Below are positions 40,276-51,167 of a stretch of 64,000 nucleotides of DNA, in pieces. The translations under genes and the position numbers were made by a program. How positions within the stretch are numbered: position 1 is the first letter of the stretch; each line of letters opens with the position of its first letter. A model generated the notes under the pieces. The model was not told the origin of the DNA, did no database searches, and saw only the letters and a program-made list of their open reading frames with translations. Source of the stretch: Melampsora larici-populina 98AG31 (taxonomy: Eukaryota; Basidiomycota; Pucciniomycetes; Pucciniales; Melampsoraceae); contig NW_006768786.1 in the NCBI RefSeq assembly GCF_000204055.1, positions 670,873 through 734,872 on the forward strand, read 5' to 3'.

Positions 40276-41624
40276 ATGGATCAAGGTGCCCTTGTTCGGC
40301 AAAGGCATCGTCGTCGCCAAGTCATCATATTTCATCAATTAAAATTACATCTTCTTGGTAGATTCTTTCATTATCATTTCATCAACAAAATGAGAACCAA
40401 GACACCTAGAAGTCCTTCTATAGTTTCAGGTCAGATGTGGGTAGATCAGTTACTTAACGGACCTGATACTGTCTTTTACAAAAATATGGGGATGAAGAAA
40501 TTTGTATTTGTGGAACTAAGAGGAACACTTCAGATTCATAAAGCTCTTGCTGATACTAGATGGGTCTCAAGTACAGAGCAACTTGCTCTTTTACTTCACT
40601 TTCTCGTTACTGGTTTTTCTAATTCTAAACTCAAACATCGATTTCAAAGGTCTCCTTCTACTGTCTCAAAGTAAGCTTATCCTCAAAACTTGTTCTTTCG
40701 CTCGTTTTTCCAAAATGTTAAATTTTATCTTGATAGTATCATCAACCACTTGACAACTGAAATTATCAACAATACGCCATTCATCAAGTCCCAAATCTCT
40801 CTTCCTCAACAAGAGCTTTCGCCAATCATATCTAAAAATGCTGATTGGTATCCTTATTTTAAAAACTGCGTTGGTGCAATTGGTTGCACTCATATTCCTG
40901 TTACTGTCCCACCTCAAGAAACTTTACCATTCTTGAATCATCAGGGTGACACATCTCAAAAAGTATTCATAGCTTGTGACTTTGATCTCTCATTCACCTT
41001 TGTTTTAGCAGGATGTGAAGGAAGTGTGGAAGATAATGAGCTTTGGGATTATGCAGAACAAAATGAATTTATAGTTCCTGATGGTAAATATGTTCTTGGT
41101 GATACTGGATTTGATTTGGATATAAATCTTCACACTCCTTTCAAAGGAATCAGATATAATCTTAGAGAATTTTCGGGTGATCATGCTGAGTATGAAGCCT
41201 TTTCTCTTACCATTCTTTGTCCTTTCTATATTAATCACTGACATGGGTTTTGCTTTACAGACCACGGAATCATCAAGAGATTTACAACAAAAGACATGCT
41301 GCTTTGAGGGATCATGTTGAAATGATCAATAGAGCGGTCAAAAAAAGGTTCAAAGTCATGGAAAAAGGTTCGAAATGTTCGATTGAGATTCAAGTGAAAT
41401 TGATCATATTAATGGTTTACCTACACAACTTTATCAGAAGAAAAGATCAAGATGATGAACATCTCAAGGATAACGTTGATGAGAATGATCAACTTGAAGT
41501 ACAACAGGCTGAAGTAGATGAAGTTGAAAAGATGTATGAGGAAATTACTGAAGCAGGCGAATCGAGGAGGAAGATAGCTAAAGCTATGTGGACTTCATAT
41601 TGTTTGCAAAGAAATCAAGATTGA
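40276..41624 (+). CDS. Harbinger-type DDE_Tnp_4 transposase-like protein (ALP1/HARBI1-like), first catalytic Asp replaced
   Basis: Exons 40276-40670, 40737-41189, 41261-41624, for 403 residues. The N-terminus is basic, followed by a helical region with LALLLHFLVTGFSNSKLKHRFQRSPSTVSN like the helix-turn-helix of PIF/Harbinger transposases. The nuclease-like fold is clear: VGAIGCTHIPV, then VFIACDFDLSFTFVLAGCEGS, VLGDTGFDLDINLHTPFKGIRY, RNHQEIYNKRHAALRD and a final Glu in HVEMINRAVKKRF. Family members normally read GAIDGTHI; here DG became GC (codon 40882-40884 is GGT). The second Asp and the Glu appear kept. I see no inverted ends around the gene. It is either a dead transposase with intact frame or a host-recruited, non-catalytic protein. 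Confidence 0.85.
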
Positions 41625-42069
41625 TTGTATCTGTTCATTATCTAACCTCCAATTTTTCGAATTTTCTATCTGGCTTTCATTCTTATATCTTATTTGATCA
41701 ATCTACAAAGAATGATCATACTAATGATATCCTTGAATTGCTTGAACCAAATACACACGGGTTACAAAAAGGGAAACCATCAGAAATGTAATGAAAAGTC
41801 ACATGTTTGTGATTCGTTGATTTCAGAAAAACTTTTTGGCTACTATTCTTTGGAGACTTGAACATTTACACACAAATGATATGTACGTTTTTTGAATCGA
41901 ACTCGGTTTTAACATCGAAACACAAAGGTTGAGTTTTCGGATATTTTTGAGATTACACTTTGAATTTACATCAACATACCGCTCGGAGTTTCTCAACGTG
42001 ATTTCAAAACACCAGTTCCAACCAACTTGCAATCGAAATCGACTTTTCACAATCGAAAACGGAGCCATC

Positions 42070-43170
42070 ATGAAAGAAGATACGAATCAAGAAACCATTG
42101 AATTCGAAACCTTAATCAATCAATCCACTTTAATCAAACAAGGAGCAGAAGCAGTTTAGTCAATCTTATCACAACCTTCTTTCCTACAAACCACTGGGAA
42201 GAAAATTAACCCTACTTTTGCCCATTCCGATCCTCGAACGAAAAAAAATACCAGAGAGTTTATAAAACGAATTTAATCACAACCGAAGGACCAGTGATAC
42301 TAAAACATAGATTCCCAAAAAAATATCGACATTCAACTTTAGATTTGAATTTAAATAAACAAAGATTAACCTATGAATCTAGATCATTGATTAGAGCCTT
42401 AAAGTTTGGGATTAATGTACCTTTACTTAGATCAGTGAATGTGGTAAATAATTATCTTTTAATTGAATTTATTAAGGGACCTACTGTTAAGGAATTTCTT
42501 TTGGATCCTAATTCATTTGGTTATGATATAAGTAAGTTCTTTTCTTCTCTTTGTGATGATGAATACTTTCTTGATCGACATTTTATTCATTGATGGTCTT
42601 TTTTTTCCTTTTTCTTTTTCTTCTTTTTTATAGATCAGATTTTAAGTCAGATTGGTTATGAATTATTTAAATTACATAAAGCTGATTTGATTCATGGAGA
42701 TTTAACAACATCAAATATGATGATAAACCTACAAAATGGGATTCCAAAGATAGTAAGTTATCAAAAACCCAATAGTTCTTCCGATCCAACGTTCAAAAAA
42801 CATATCTTACAAAAGCTTTATAAACTGATGATAACTTTGATTGATGATTTTTGGTAACACTCTCTGGATAAAGTTCCTTATAGACTTTGGACTTTCATAT
42901 GTTTCGAATTTATTAGAAGACAAATCAGTAGATCTTTATGTTTTAGAAAGATCTTTTTTATCAACTCATTCTAAACTAAGCTTACCATTCTCTGAGTCTT
43001 GCTCTGAAACAAATCCTTTGAAATCCGATTCTTCTCAAACCGTTTCGGATGGCTTTCAAATCATTTTAGAAACTTATAAATCTCATTTATCTAATCAGGA
43101 ATCTAAATTGTTTTTTAATCGATTTGAAGTTGTTAGAGCTAGAGGTAGAAAAAGATGTATGACAGGTTAA
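42070..43170 (+). CDS. BUD32: BUD32/PRPK atypical protein kinase of the KEOPS complex
   Basis: Exons 42070-42153, 42255-42531, 42634-42752, 42874-43170, for 258 residues, the usual compact size. BUD32 is the kinase/ATPase partner of Kae1 in KEOPS, which makes the t6A modification of ANN-decoding tRNAs and also affects telomeres and polarity. Diagnostic motifs: LIKQGAEA at the start, VILKHRFPKKYRHSTLD with the catalytic Lys, KGPTVKEF, the catalytic loop HGDLTTSN, the metal motif DFGLS and the conserved basic tail RARGRKRCMTG. The last acceptor is AAG rather than TAG, chosen because it restores FLIDFGLS in phase. Confidence 0.94.
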
Positions 43171-43803
43171 CTTATATCATTTTTTTTTTGGTTTGATTTG
43201 TTTGTGTTTCTAACCGAATTTGGAGTTTGAAAACCTCATGATTTATATATATACCTGTAAATGTGTATAAACTGTTCAACATTGTCTTTGTCTTTCTTTT
43301 ACTTGTAATTAATCTTGGTTTGATCTCACAATAAACAATGTCTCAGGAAATCAATCTTTAATATCAAATTACATGATTTCAATAAAACAAAAAAAATCAA
43401 AAAAATAATACTTTAATTTTTTTATATTGTTTAAAAAAAACTTATGAAAGACAAATACTACAACAAAAGTTTTTGGAAAAAATTCATCTGTTTTTGGTAA
43501 AAACAAAAAAGAAGAAAGTTACAAAACTAAGATAAAAAAAACGACAAGAGTTCAACGATTTTTTTTAAAAAAAAATGAATCATAAAGATTGTTCGCATGT
43601 TTCGAAATATATAAGACAATAAGAATAACAAGATAAAGTTCGGTCCTATTTTCTTGTTGGGTTGGGGTTTTATGATTTGAATTAAATTGTTTTACAAAGA
43701 CTTTTTCAAAGACCAAGAAAAAGTTCAATTTAAATGATACTTGAATGCCCTTACTCAAAACTCGTCTTCATCAAGAACCCAAGCTCAAGATCACAACAAA
43801 GTT
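43171..43803. other. Convergent spacer between BUD32 and the SRA gene
   Basis: This is T-rich on the left and A-rich on the right, as expected where two 3' ends meet. No gene seen. Confidence 0.6.
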
Positions 43804-46483
43804 TCAATCATCAATCAAATCCAACAAATTCGCATCTTCATCTTCTTCTTTAACTTCGATCCTCGTCTGAGTCGCTTCCATTTCATCATCCGAATCTTCA
43901 ATTTCAAAATCACCCACCATATATTTTCCTTTACTAGGATCATATACCACCATACAACCATCTGCCGGATCTTTGATTCTCTTCATCGTCACACCTAAGA
44001 CTATATCGGGTGGTTGATCAGCTTGGAGAGGTCGTCTGAATGAATCAGTTGTTTCATCCGTTGAGATTTCGGGTATGATTTCTCCTTCTTCTCCTTCCAT
44101 CAAGGGTGGGTCTCTAAATAACGGTGTCTTGTTTTTGTCTGGTTGTAATGATCCTTTTAATGCTTGATCTTCCTCTTCATCATCATCATCATCATCTTCC
44201 ATCATCATCTTGATATCTCTTAACATTTGAGGATCCTCATAGTAATCATCATCATCAGAATCATCATCATCACCAATAGGTGATGATCTTCTACTAGAAG
44301 ACTTATCTTCTTCATGAAATTCAGATCTTAATGGAGAATTAAGAGCCGGCGGTGAAAGTGCAATTGATGAAGAGGTCAAACAGATAGGTGAAGCAAGAGT
44401 AAGATTCCTCTTCGGTCTTGGTGGTGAACTCAATAAATCTTCTTCAAGTTGAGATTGACTAGATCCAGGTGTCTTTTCTCTATTCACGATTATATCACCA
44501 ACTTGGGTGCTAGAAGACATGACTGTGTCCATATCGATTTCATCAGTAGATCGACTTTGTTCTACTTCAAGTTGATCGCTGGAAAGAGTCTGGTCTAGAG
44601 CCGCTTCGGGTTGATTGTTGGAATCATTCTGGTCTGCTACGTTTCGATGGGTAAGACGACTCTGGACAAGCTCAGCTTCGGTTTCCTCGTCATCTTCCTC
44701 TTCGATCAATGACTTGGACTTCGCAAGGGTATCCATCAGATCTTGGATCGTATTGTCATTTGTGAAAGTCAGTTGATCTGAAATATCAGATCCATCATCT
44801 GATTCACTAGAGCAATGTGGTTGGGGTAAAGGATCCGCAGGCTTATAGGGGGTCGAAGTGGAAGTAGTCCTATCGCTATTAGTGGGATTGGTTTGGGGAT
44901 GGCTTGAAGTGTTGATGTTAGAGGTAGGACGGTCTAGGGTATTAGTCTGAGGACTTGAAGAGGTGTTGATAGAAGACTTGACGATGTTTGGAAGAACGAC
45001 CCCGTCAAGTTGGGATTGAAATTGATTAGGCTCGACGATCGTTGGTTTTTTACGGAATGAGATGGATTTTAATACGTTTCCAACTTGTGCACCATCCATT
45101 CCATTCCAACCGAATGCGATATTAGGAATTTGTGCCTTGTTGTGCTCTTTAGAAATCGGACGTTTAGCTTGTTGAGTAGATGATACATTGGTTCGATGGT
45201 TGGAGGTCGAAGAAATTGGTTGAGTACGACTTTGAGTTGATTGGGGTACGCGTTCCGGACTTTTTGGGGTATAAAAAGGTCAGCAAATGCCACAGCCAAA
45301 GGATTTTTGAAAGATCTAACCCACCAAGAATAACGAGGTTTAGCGGTTGGTAAAGTTGATGAAGAATCTTGACGTTTGTGATTTGTTGTTGGATCTTCAC
45401 GTTTGTATCGTTTTGAAGTACCAGGATGAGAGAAACCTGATGATCTTTTAGAAGATTGATCAGTTTCTCGTAAAGATTTCGCCAGGTTTTCTTGATCTTC
45501 TTGTTCTTTCTTTAAGATTCCTAAACGTGCTCTTTCTTTTGCAATCGAATTTTGACCTGATCTAATCGGAATTTTGTAATGAGGTACATCAGGATCATGG
45601 ATTCTTTCCATTCTCCAAACGTAACATATATAATCAGTTTGATGACTAGGATCGACGGTATTGATTTGATTAGTGACTCGATAAAGACCGTCGTATCGGT
45701 ATCCCTCGAGAGGTGCCCAAGGAGAATCACTAGCATGAGGACCACGGATGACTCGAACAGGTAGTCGAGATCGAAGTGATTTGACCATGGCTTTATTACC
45801 TACCCCATCCAAAGTTTGATCAGTTTGCATAATACTAGTCTTCTTATTAGTCTCGGGATTTGTCATGCCACCAGCACCCATGTACCTAGAATGATACAAA
45901 ATTAATCCGATGTGAAGTTTGAGTACGTAAGGTTCGAATCAAGGTTTGGAGTTGGAATAGATTTCGAAATGACTGACCAAATGATATCTCCACTATCACC
46001 ATAAGGATAACCTCCGTTGAGAACTACACTCTCAGCACCACCACGATTTTCATGACCTGAGATCCCGGCTTGAATCGGAGCATGAACACCAGCTTGACTG
46101 ATAGCAATTCGATTAGGCCAAACCGCACCAGGTAAGACGTTAGGGATATGACCATGGCGTTGAGGATCAGGTCGGACTGCACGGGTGAGAGTTTCGTAAC
46201 GAGGTGAAGAAGATGGTATAGGAGTAGTAGAAGGAGATGGATAAGTAGGATAAGTAGTAAAAGAAGGTCTAGAAGTAGGAGTTGAAGATGAAGACATTTT
46301 AGAGGTTTGATTAGATGATGAAGTTAATTTGATGTGAATCTTTGGTATTGGTAGTCGAATGATAGGAAGAGGAGAATGTTCTGAAGTTGAAGATAATGAA
46401 GTTAAAGGTGAGGATGATCTTGATCTTGAATGGTGATGGTCTGAAATCGAATCTTGAAGAGTCAGATCGATTTGTAATACCAT
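43804..46483 (-). CDS. SRA/YDG-domain protein, probable reader of methylated DNA
   Basis: Exons in minus order: 46483-45978, 45885-45325, 45259-43804, for 840 residues. SRA domains flip out and bind 5-methylcytosine, as in UHRF1 and plant SUVH proteins. After a Ser/Pro-rich N-terminus the domain reads RHGHIPNVLPGAVWPNRI, SQAGVHAPIQAGISG, SVVLNGGYPYGDSGDIIWYM and the name motif EGYRYDGLYRV. I see no RING, PHD, SET or methyltransferase domain. The C-terminal half is Ser/Thr/Asp/Glu-rich and disordered, with several acidic runs, ending DANLLDLIDD. The second intron (45324-45260) has a GTGGGT donor, a TGCTGAC branch site and an AAAAAG acceptor; it is needed to reach the long third frame, which lacks an early ATG of its own in that phase. 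Confidence 0.85.
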
Positions 46484-48104
46484 AGTTTTGAATTTAAATT
46501 TTGAGATTTCAAGTGAGTTCCTTTATATGGTCAGTTGGATTGGTGTGTATACTTAAAATGTGCCTTTGTCTTTGAATCTTTTGTGTGTTGGACCAGTTTA
46601 ATCGACTAGATCGATCGATGAGTTGATGGAACTTGAAGTGCTTCTTATGTAATCAACAGACTGCTATATCAAATCAAATCAAATGATAACAAAATCTCAA
46701 TATAAGAAGGATTTCACCAATTCAACAAATCAACAAACATACAAATCTAAACAGGGTCTTAGCTCAGCTTAGCGCTTTATCAATTCATCAAGGAAATCTT
46801 CAAAATTTCAAAAACATATCAAATCATAATCCGGATCTGAAAATCTTCTCTCATTTCCAATCAAAAAACCCTTTTTGCTAAAGCTTATCAATCTTCTTTG
46901 TTCTCCGGCTTGAAACCTCTCTATCATCAGCCATATCATATCCCAAACCTCATCACCTATCCTTGAAAAAAAAGGATGTCAAGCTCAACCGAGTACGTAC
47001 TCAGATTGATTAGGATTTGAAGTAACTAAACACCAATCAGCCTTTTTACTTAGTGCATCTTGATCCAGATTGATATCACTAGAACAAGCTAGAGCATCAT
47101 CATTTCTTGGCCTAACTGTTCTCCTACACTACGGATCAAAAGATTTGTAATCGTGACATGTTTTCCATCACCTGTTTCCAGCATGTTGTCCTCATATGTT
47201 GAAAACATCCCCAGTAAAAATGTAACGTAAACATACGTGATTAAGTTTCAAATATGGACGTTGTACATCAGGGAATCGTCGTGGAAATGTTTTTCTTATA
47301 TTATAAAACCTTGACTGAACATACACTCAGTTCAAAAAGGAGTCGATCCAATGGGGTTATTTTTTTGAAAAATTGGTTACTGCACCCGCCTGCACGTTGG
47401 GGAACTGGGCTCGTCACGAGTTTGGGCTCAAGAACTCATCAAGGTGAGATGGTGATGAGGATGCATTACATCTTTGCATGCAAGGGAAGTGAGTGTACAT
47501 ACAACTTGTGGAGATCACAAACGAGACAAGAAATGAACCACAGCTTTTTATGGATCGGTGTATATAAAGGAGGCAGACTGAAAGGGTATCAATGAATGGA
47601 AGCTTGATTCGCTAGCAATTGCGACGCGATTGATCGATTGATCCGATTCTAGGTGACTAAAAAATCAAAAATTGAAGTGATACTTAGAACTTCTATGTAT
47701 GAGGTCGAGCTGAAGCAGGAGACAAGGTTTATTGACCAAAAGCGAACCAAATGCTGCAAACGAGAGCGATGGAAATGATTGAGCGAGATGGGAAATGCGA
47801 AATGGGGGACATGTCAGCATCCAATATTTCATGACTTCATCGACTTAACACAGGTCTGAATATGTGGAGAATGGTGATGAAGAGAAAGAGAGGTCTTACC
47901 TGAAGTCGTATAGAAAGAAAAAGGAGTCAAAGAGTGAACAGATGTGAAAAGCAAGCTATGACTTTGCTGAAAGGTTAGTGATGCGAATTCAGCAAAGGTT
48001 TTCATCACTTGGTTTTTCAAAGTCAAGCCTCAGGTCTTGGTGCAGGCTTTTCAATCCGTTGGGGCAGTTTATGTTCTGGTGAGGTATTGAGATACCTCAA
48101 GAAT
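46484..48104. other. Spacer upstream of the SRA gene
   Basis: No convincing gene. A 113-codon plus-strand frame (47254-47595) begins with ATG but has no recognisable domain. The first 300 bases probably hold the SRA gene promoter. Confidence 0.4.
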
Positions 48105-48105
48105 T

Positions 48106-48358
48106 AGGGTGTTCAAACCTGTGCAAGAAATGTGCAAGACCGACGTGCAAGATCCGTGCAAGATCCGTGCAAGATTTTTTGCACTAATCTTGCACAGTAA
48201 TTTTTTTGACAACCCGAGTTATTGTGTTCCAAACCGTGCAAAAACCGTGCGAGACCGACTCTTGCAAGTTTTGTGCAAGATCCGTGCAAGTTCTATTCAT
48301 ATCTTGCACAGAACTTGCACAAAACTTGCATGAATTGATTTTGAGGTTTGAACACCCT
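48106..48358. mobile_element. Non-autonomous element with AGGGTGTTCAAACCT inverted ends and GTGCAAGA internal repeats
   Basis: Both ends carry AGGGTGTTCAAACCT in inverted orientation. The 253-base interior is packed with GTGCAAGA/TCTTGCAC units on both strands, so it can fold extensively. No transposase is encoded. The terminal AGGG resembles hAT-type ends, but I could not settle the target duplication. Confidence 0.85.
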
Positions 48359-48466
48359 AAATATATGTTTTCAAATTATGATAAGAAATACATCAGCCTT
48401 ACATATTTTCTACAAAAACACAAAATCCACATCACGATTACAAAACAGATTTGTCACTGCTAAGTA

Positions 48467-48555
48467 CAGTCATTTAAGAAAAGCTTGCCCCAAATTCCCC
48501 GCCAATTCGCTCGAGTTTTGCGGGCGATTTAGGGCAAGCTTTTCTTAAATGACTG
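48467..48555. mobile_element. 89-base mariner-like MITE with perfect 24-base inverted ends
   Basis: Left and right ends are perfect inverted copies beginning CAGTCATTTAAGAAAAGCTT. The element is flanked on both sides by TA (48465-48466 and 48556-48557), the mariner target duplication. The ends make up over half its length, leaving about 40 bases of centre. Confidence 0.9.
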
Positions 48556-48660
48556 TAAGTCCCATGTTTCTCAAATGTCATTACTGGAGCTGTTTTGAAG
48601 ACATATTTGCCCTTAAAGTTTGGACCGTAGTGTACATATCATTCCTCAGCTAACTTAAAT

Positions 48661-48727
48661 AAGTCCCCTCAGTGCCCGAGCCTCGAGGGGAAGAAACTCA
48701 ACAAACCCGGGAGGCACGGAGGGGACT
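48661..48727. repeat. Short GC-rich inverted repeat (AAGTCCCCTC ends)
   Basis: AAGTCCCCTCAGTGCC at the left is matched by the complement of GGCACGGAGGGGACTT at the right with one mismatch, around a 35-base centre containing CCTCGAGGGG. It is probably a very small MITE, and its GC content contrasts with the flanks. Confidence 0.65.
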
Positions 48728-49127
48728 TGAAAAACCATGTTGATATGTAGAGGAAAAAGGCTTTGGGTGATCAAAAAGGGTCCGCAAATAACTTTGAAAG
48801 TTTGCGTGCCTCAGTCTGATATGCTGAGCGCCTGCCCTTGAGCTTCTTTCCCCCGAATCGGAAAACTCTTTATCTTTCCAGAGTGACGAATTTTATTGGA
48901 AAAAATCCTCTTTTGGAGGTTTCAAAGTTGCGACTTCGGCTCAGCTGATAGGTCGTACGTCTTCTGGAACAAATCAGTCTGCACCGCCAACAAAGTTTTA
49001 CTGACAGTCAAATTTCCTCATGCTGTGTTCGTGTATGTCTTTCTACAATCAACGTACATACCAATTTTTCACCATTATAAAGATCCTTGAAGATCCCAAT
49101 AATCTTTCCTCAATTTTCCATCACAAA

Positions 49128-49240
49128 ATTCTCACATTTCCACTTATCAATTTCTCTGCATAAACTTCTTAGATTTCCAGTTATCAATTCATCATCATAA
49201 AAGTATCAGAATTCCAGTTGTCAATTTACAGTCATCATTG
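49128..49240. repeat. Degenerate tandem repeat, copy 1 of a spaced direct pair
   Basis: Three diverged units of about 37 bases share the core ATTTCCAGTTATCAATT and end near CAGTCATCATTG. A related array lies at 50425-50530 in the same orientation. Confidence 0.5.
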
Positions 49241-49447
49241 TGCTTGATGTATTGATTAAGTGAGTGGGATATGCAACAGTAGATATCACAGACAAGATAT
49301 GGGTGTTGCAGGTTCCAAAGCTGATGTCTCCTTCTTATCTAGCACAGCAACCACAAGGTGAGCACTCAGCACCACTGTGGTCTGGATCTACAACCACCCT
49401 TGTCAGATATTGGTGGATCTGTTTCCTTCACAAAATTTTGGCTCTTT

Positions 49448-49589
49448 AGGGTCCGTTTGGCTGTGCCATCTCATCTGACATCCAACTGGGCCTTCTGCCC
49501 AGTCGGGGTCGGGCAAAGAGATTGTCATCCTGATTTTTGGTGACAGATGATGGTCAGATGGTCTCCAGATGTGCAGCCGAACGGACCCT
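49448..49589. mobile_element. 142-base inverted-repeat element with AGGGTCCGTTYGGCTG ends
   Basis: AGGGTCCGTTTGGCTG at the left is matched by the complement of CAGCCGAACGGACCCT at the right with one mismatch. The interior holds GGGCAAAG/TCTGCCC-type short inverted pieces and no coding capacity. The AGGGTCCG ends are hAT-like. The flanking duplication is unclear. Confidence 0.8.
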
Positions 49590-50424
49590 TAGCTTTCAGG
49601 TGGCCCAGAAACCTGCAAACACTCAGGATTGTCTATCTCTTTCACCATATGTGGTGTCACATCCCTGGATAAATCTTATATTTGGCAAATCTCAAAAGCA
49701 ACCACCTGCCCAAGCTCAGTCTTGCTGATTCCTCAAACATTGGTCACAAGTCTGCCTCCATTTTTTTGCTTGATCACCTTCACAGCCAGAATATTTGGCT
49801 GATCAGAGGCAAAAATCCAAAGGAATCTCCACCCAATGATCTGATCCAAGGCAATGGTAAGGGCCAGACTTTGCCACAGAGGTATCCTTTGCATGCCCTT
49901 ATCCTTGGGGGGCCATCCAAGGACTCCTCAAATGTTTGTCTCCAAGGTAACTATGCTGAAAGTGCTTGAGTGGCTGTTTTGTTCATTTTTCTTTCTCTTT
50001 TCAACAAGTCAAAATAATTGAATAAGCTGACCCAAGTTACCAACCTGCCACAGGGACATTGGACATAAGAATGTGAATTATTTCTGGCTTCCCCACTTAT
50101 TTCTCTACTTGTGATTTCTTTCTACTTGTGATTTTGCTACTATTATAAAGCACATCTTCTCATTTAATTTTATAGATCAATAGTATGTTCCCTTCTGATT
50201 TTTTTCTTTGTTAGTCTCAACTCTCTTGTTCCTCAGTCTCAAGTTTTTTGTGTGATGCATCAAAATGTGTTTTTCCTCTTCTAGTGTTCTTTTTCTCTTG
50301 GCTGGAATACCACCTTCTGGCGCGGCCTTGCCTAAAAACCATCACAAGTGCTTTGTGCTTGGGAGCAGTGAGATTTCTTAGTTGAGTAAGAGAGCATAAA
50401 CCTGATGGTATCATGACAGCACAT

Positions 50425-50530
50425 TCCAAATCTTACATTTCCAGTTATAATTTTTTCATCCATTATACAAGTCTCAGATTTCCAGTAACAATTTTGTTCC
50501 ATAAAATTCTCAATCATTTTCAGTCATTGT
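50425..50530. repeat. Degenerate tandem repeat, copy 2 of a spaced direct pair
   Basis: Units with the core CATTTCCAGTTATAATTTT and GATTTCCAGTAACAATTTT follow one another and end near TTTTCAGTCATTG. The resemblance to 49128-49240 covers the whole array, 1.3 kb away. Confidence 0.5.
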
Positions 50531-50959
50531 ATGAAAAGACATCTGTGTCACCAATTTGTTCTTGAGTTAATTGTGAGAAGAATGTCAAGATCTCCAAAAT
50601 CATGGATGTTGTTTTATCAATCCCAACCTTGAAGATTGAAACTTTGAGAGAACCACCATAACACAGGTGGTTTGTAGGTCCATGACAGACTTGCGGCAAC
50701 CACAGGAGGTAAGGAGTAGGAATACCCACACCACAGTTGGCCCCGATGCCAACCTGAGATTCTCAGCCGTGCGCCACGGACAAGTTTTCACTCTTGAACT
50801 TTTTCTCTCTTCAACTCCTTGATCTAGTCACCAAGGTGCTAGAGCCTTTTGCTGCAAGCTAATGTCTTTAGAGCTCAAGACGCTAACTGGTCTGAGCTAT
50901 CAGTTTTCTGTTGAGCACCCACCCGTCAAAGAAAGTGATACAAAAAATTTAACCTGGAG

Positions 50960-51058
50960 GTAATAAGCATAAAGAAAGAGGTGACAAGATGAGTAATAAG
51001 CATAAGGAAAGAGGTGACAAGATAAGTAATAAGAATAAGGAAAGAGGTAACAAGAAGA
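50960..51058. repeat. Minisatellite, three 33-base units
   Basis: Units begin at 50960, 50993 and 51026 and share GTAATAAG, AAAGAGGT and ACAAGA. Units 1 and 2 differ at about two positions; unit 3 has a few more changes. The length divides by three, but no gene covers it. Confidence 0.85.
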
Positions 51059-51133
51059 TGTCCCACCCTCTGACCCAATGGAGGACCCCAGCCAGGTGAG
51101 TTTGGTTCCCAAAAACCAAATTTCAGGGCCTTC

Positions 51134-51167
51134 TTGGTTTTAGAAAACCAAGGCCCCGGCCGGGGCC
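51134..51167. repeat. Adjacent hairpins, one AT-rich and one fully GC
   Basis: TTGGTTTTAGAAAACCAA (51134-51151) is a near-perfect palindrome and is followed directly by the 16-base perfect palindrome GGCCCCGGCCGGGGCC (51152-51167). A further TTGGTTCCCAAAAACCAA lies about 30 bases upstream. The function is unknown; this may be the decayed end of an inverted-repeat element. Confidence 0.65.

Noticed and set aside
45069..45260. Continuation of SRA exon 2 to the stop at 45069
   Set aside because: The other frame stays open as a Ser/Gln-rich sequence joined to the 431-codon C-terminal frame, and a good donor, branch site and acceptor explain the switch.
45930..45945. B-box-like GGTTCGAATC
   Set aside because: It lies in the first intron of the SRA gene with no A box or cloverleaf around it.
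47254..47595. 113-codon ATG frame
   Set aside because: No recognisable family, no intron structure and surrounded by repeats; not enough to call a gene.
48106..48358. CRISPR-like array because of repeated GTGCAAGA units
   Set aside because: The repeats are only 8 bases, irregularly spaced and on both strands, within a eukaryotic inverted-repeat element.
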